Below, piece after piece: positions 36,831-36,923 of a stretch of 36,923 nt of DNA. Every line of letters begins with the position of its first letter. The stretch's first letter is position 1. Source of the stretch: Rhizobium sp. (GTDB lineage Bacteria > Pseudomonadota > Alphaproteobacteria > Rhizobiales > Rhizobiaceae); NCBI GenBank assembly GCA_003527225.1, contig DPXQ01000080.1, positions 1 through 36,923 of the forward strand, read 5' to 3'. The translations under genes were made by a program, and so were the position numbers. The notes beneath the pieces were generated by a model. It saw only the letters and a list, made by a program, of their open reading frames with translations. It was not told the origin of the DNA and made no database searches.

Positions 36831-36923
36831 TCAGAGCGCCCCGAGAAGCGCCGGCGTCGCCCAGCCGTCGGCAGGCATGCCGAGGCGCTGCTGCTCCTTC
36901 TGGATCGCAATGCGCGTGCCCGA
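36831..36923 (-). CDS. Lytic murein transglycosylase, C-terminal end (5' part outside window)
   Basis: Thirty codons and a TGA (36831-36833) remain in the window. The reading ends GTRIAIQKEQQRLGMPADGW followed by ATPALLGAL. That is the typical end of a peptidoglycan-binding domain (QxxLG-PADG-xTPALL) as found at the C-terminus of MltB-type lytic transglycosylases in rhizobia. It is convergent with the CPA2 gene, 12 bp apart. The catalytic domain is not visible, so the enzyme type is inference from this tail. Confidence 0.6.
   Translation of the reverse strand, partial: SGTRIAIQKEQQRLGMPADGWATPALLGAL

Overview
This window looks like chromosomal DNA from an alphaproteobacterium of the Rhizobiales, most likely Rhizobiaceae (Rhizobium/Agrobacterium/Ensifer group). 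The basis is the high GC content, the dense operons with ATGA overlaps, many ABC and TRAP transporters, a regulator-methyltransferase fusion in front of metF, and an MCP ending in a CheR-tether-like pentapeptide. The assignment rests on gene content and protein character, not on a marker gene. No rRNA, tRNA, CRISPR array, insertion sequence or prophage gene was seen.

Layout. (1) 1-1.7 kb: 3' part of metH and its terminators. (2) 1.8-7.8 kb, minus strand: a PP2C-type phosphatase, a complete ABC importer of the spermidine/putrescine/iron superfamily (binding protein, two permeases, ATPase) and an RpiR-family regulator. (3) 7.9-15.9 kb, plus strand, divergent from the regulator: an N-formylglutamate-amidohydrolase-family enzyme, a three-gene TRAP transporter (dctQ, dctM, dctP), a glutamine-synthetase-like ligase, an aldehyde dehydrogenase and an iron-type alcohol dehydrogenase. 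(4) 16-20.6 kb: a small secreted protein, a solitary ParA-like ATPase, an L,D-transpeptidase, a DUF4432 protein, a rhodanese-like TIGR01244 protein and a RidA-family protein. (5) 20.6-26.3 kb: an SDR with a divergent LysR regulator, then a translationally coupled operon of an EamA permease, a class III CoA-transferase and a thiamine-diphosphate enzyme. (6) 26.4-31.9 kb: a lysophospholipase-like hydrolase, ettA and a chemoreceptor. (7) 32-34 kb: a SahR-like regulator with a perfect palindromic operator, followed by metF. (8) 34-36.9 kb: a 25-codon membrane ORF, a second EamA permease, a CPA2 antiporter with an apparent non-canonical start, and the 3' end of a lytic transglycosylase.

The most interesting unit is region 3. 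Its genes fit a complete gamma-glutamylation route for an amino alcohol, with ethanolamine as the best guess. The TRAP system would import it. The GS-like ligase would join it to glutamate. The alcohol and aldehyde dehydrogenases would oxidise the protected alcohol to a gamma-glutamyl amino acid. The amidohydrolase-family enzyme would release glutamate and glycine. Two sequence details support this: the TRAP binding protein appears to lack the family's carboxylate-binding arginine, and the ligase appears to lack the ammonium-site residues of true glutamine synthetase. Two similar dyad motifs 42 bp apart lie between the regulator and this operon.

All alignments and residue numbers were made by eye. 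No database search was run.
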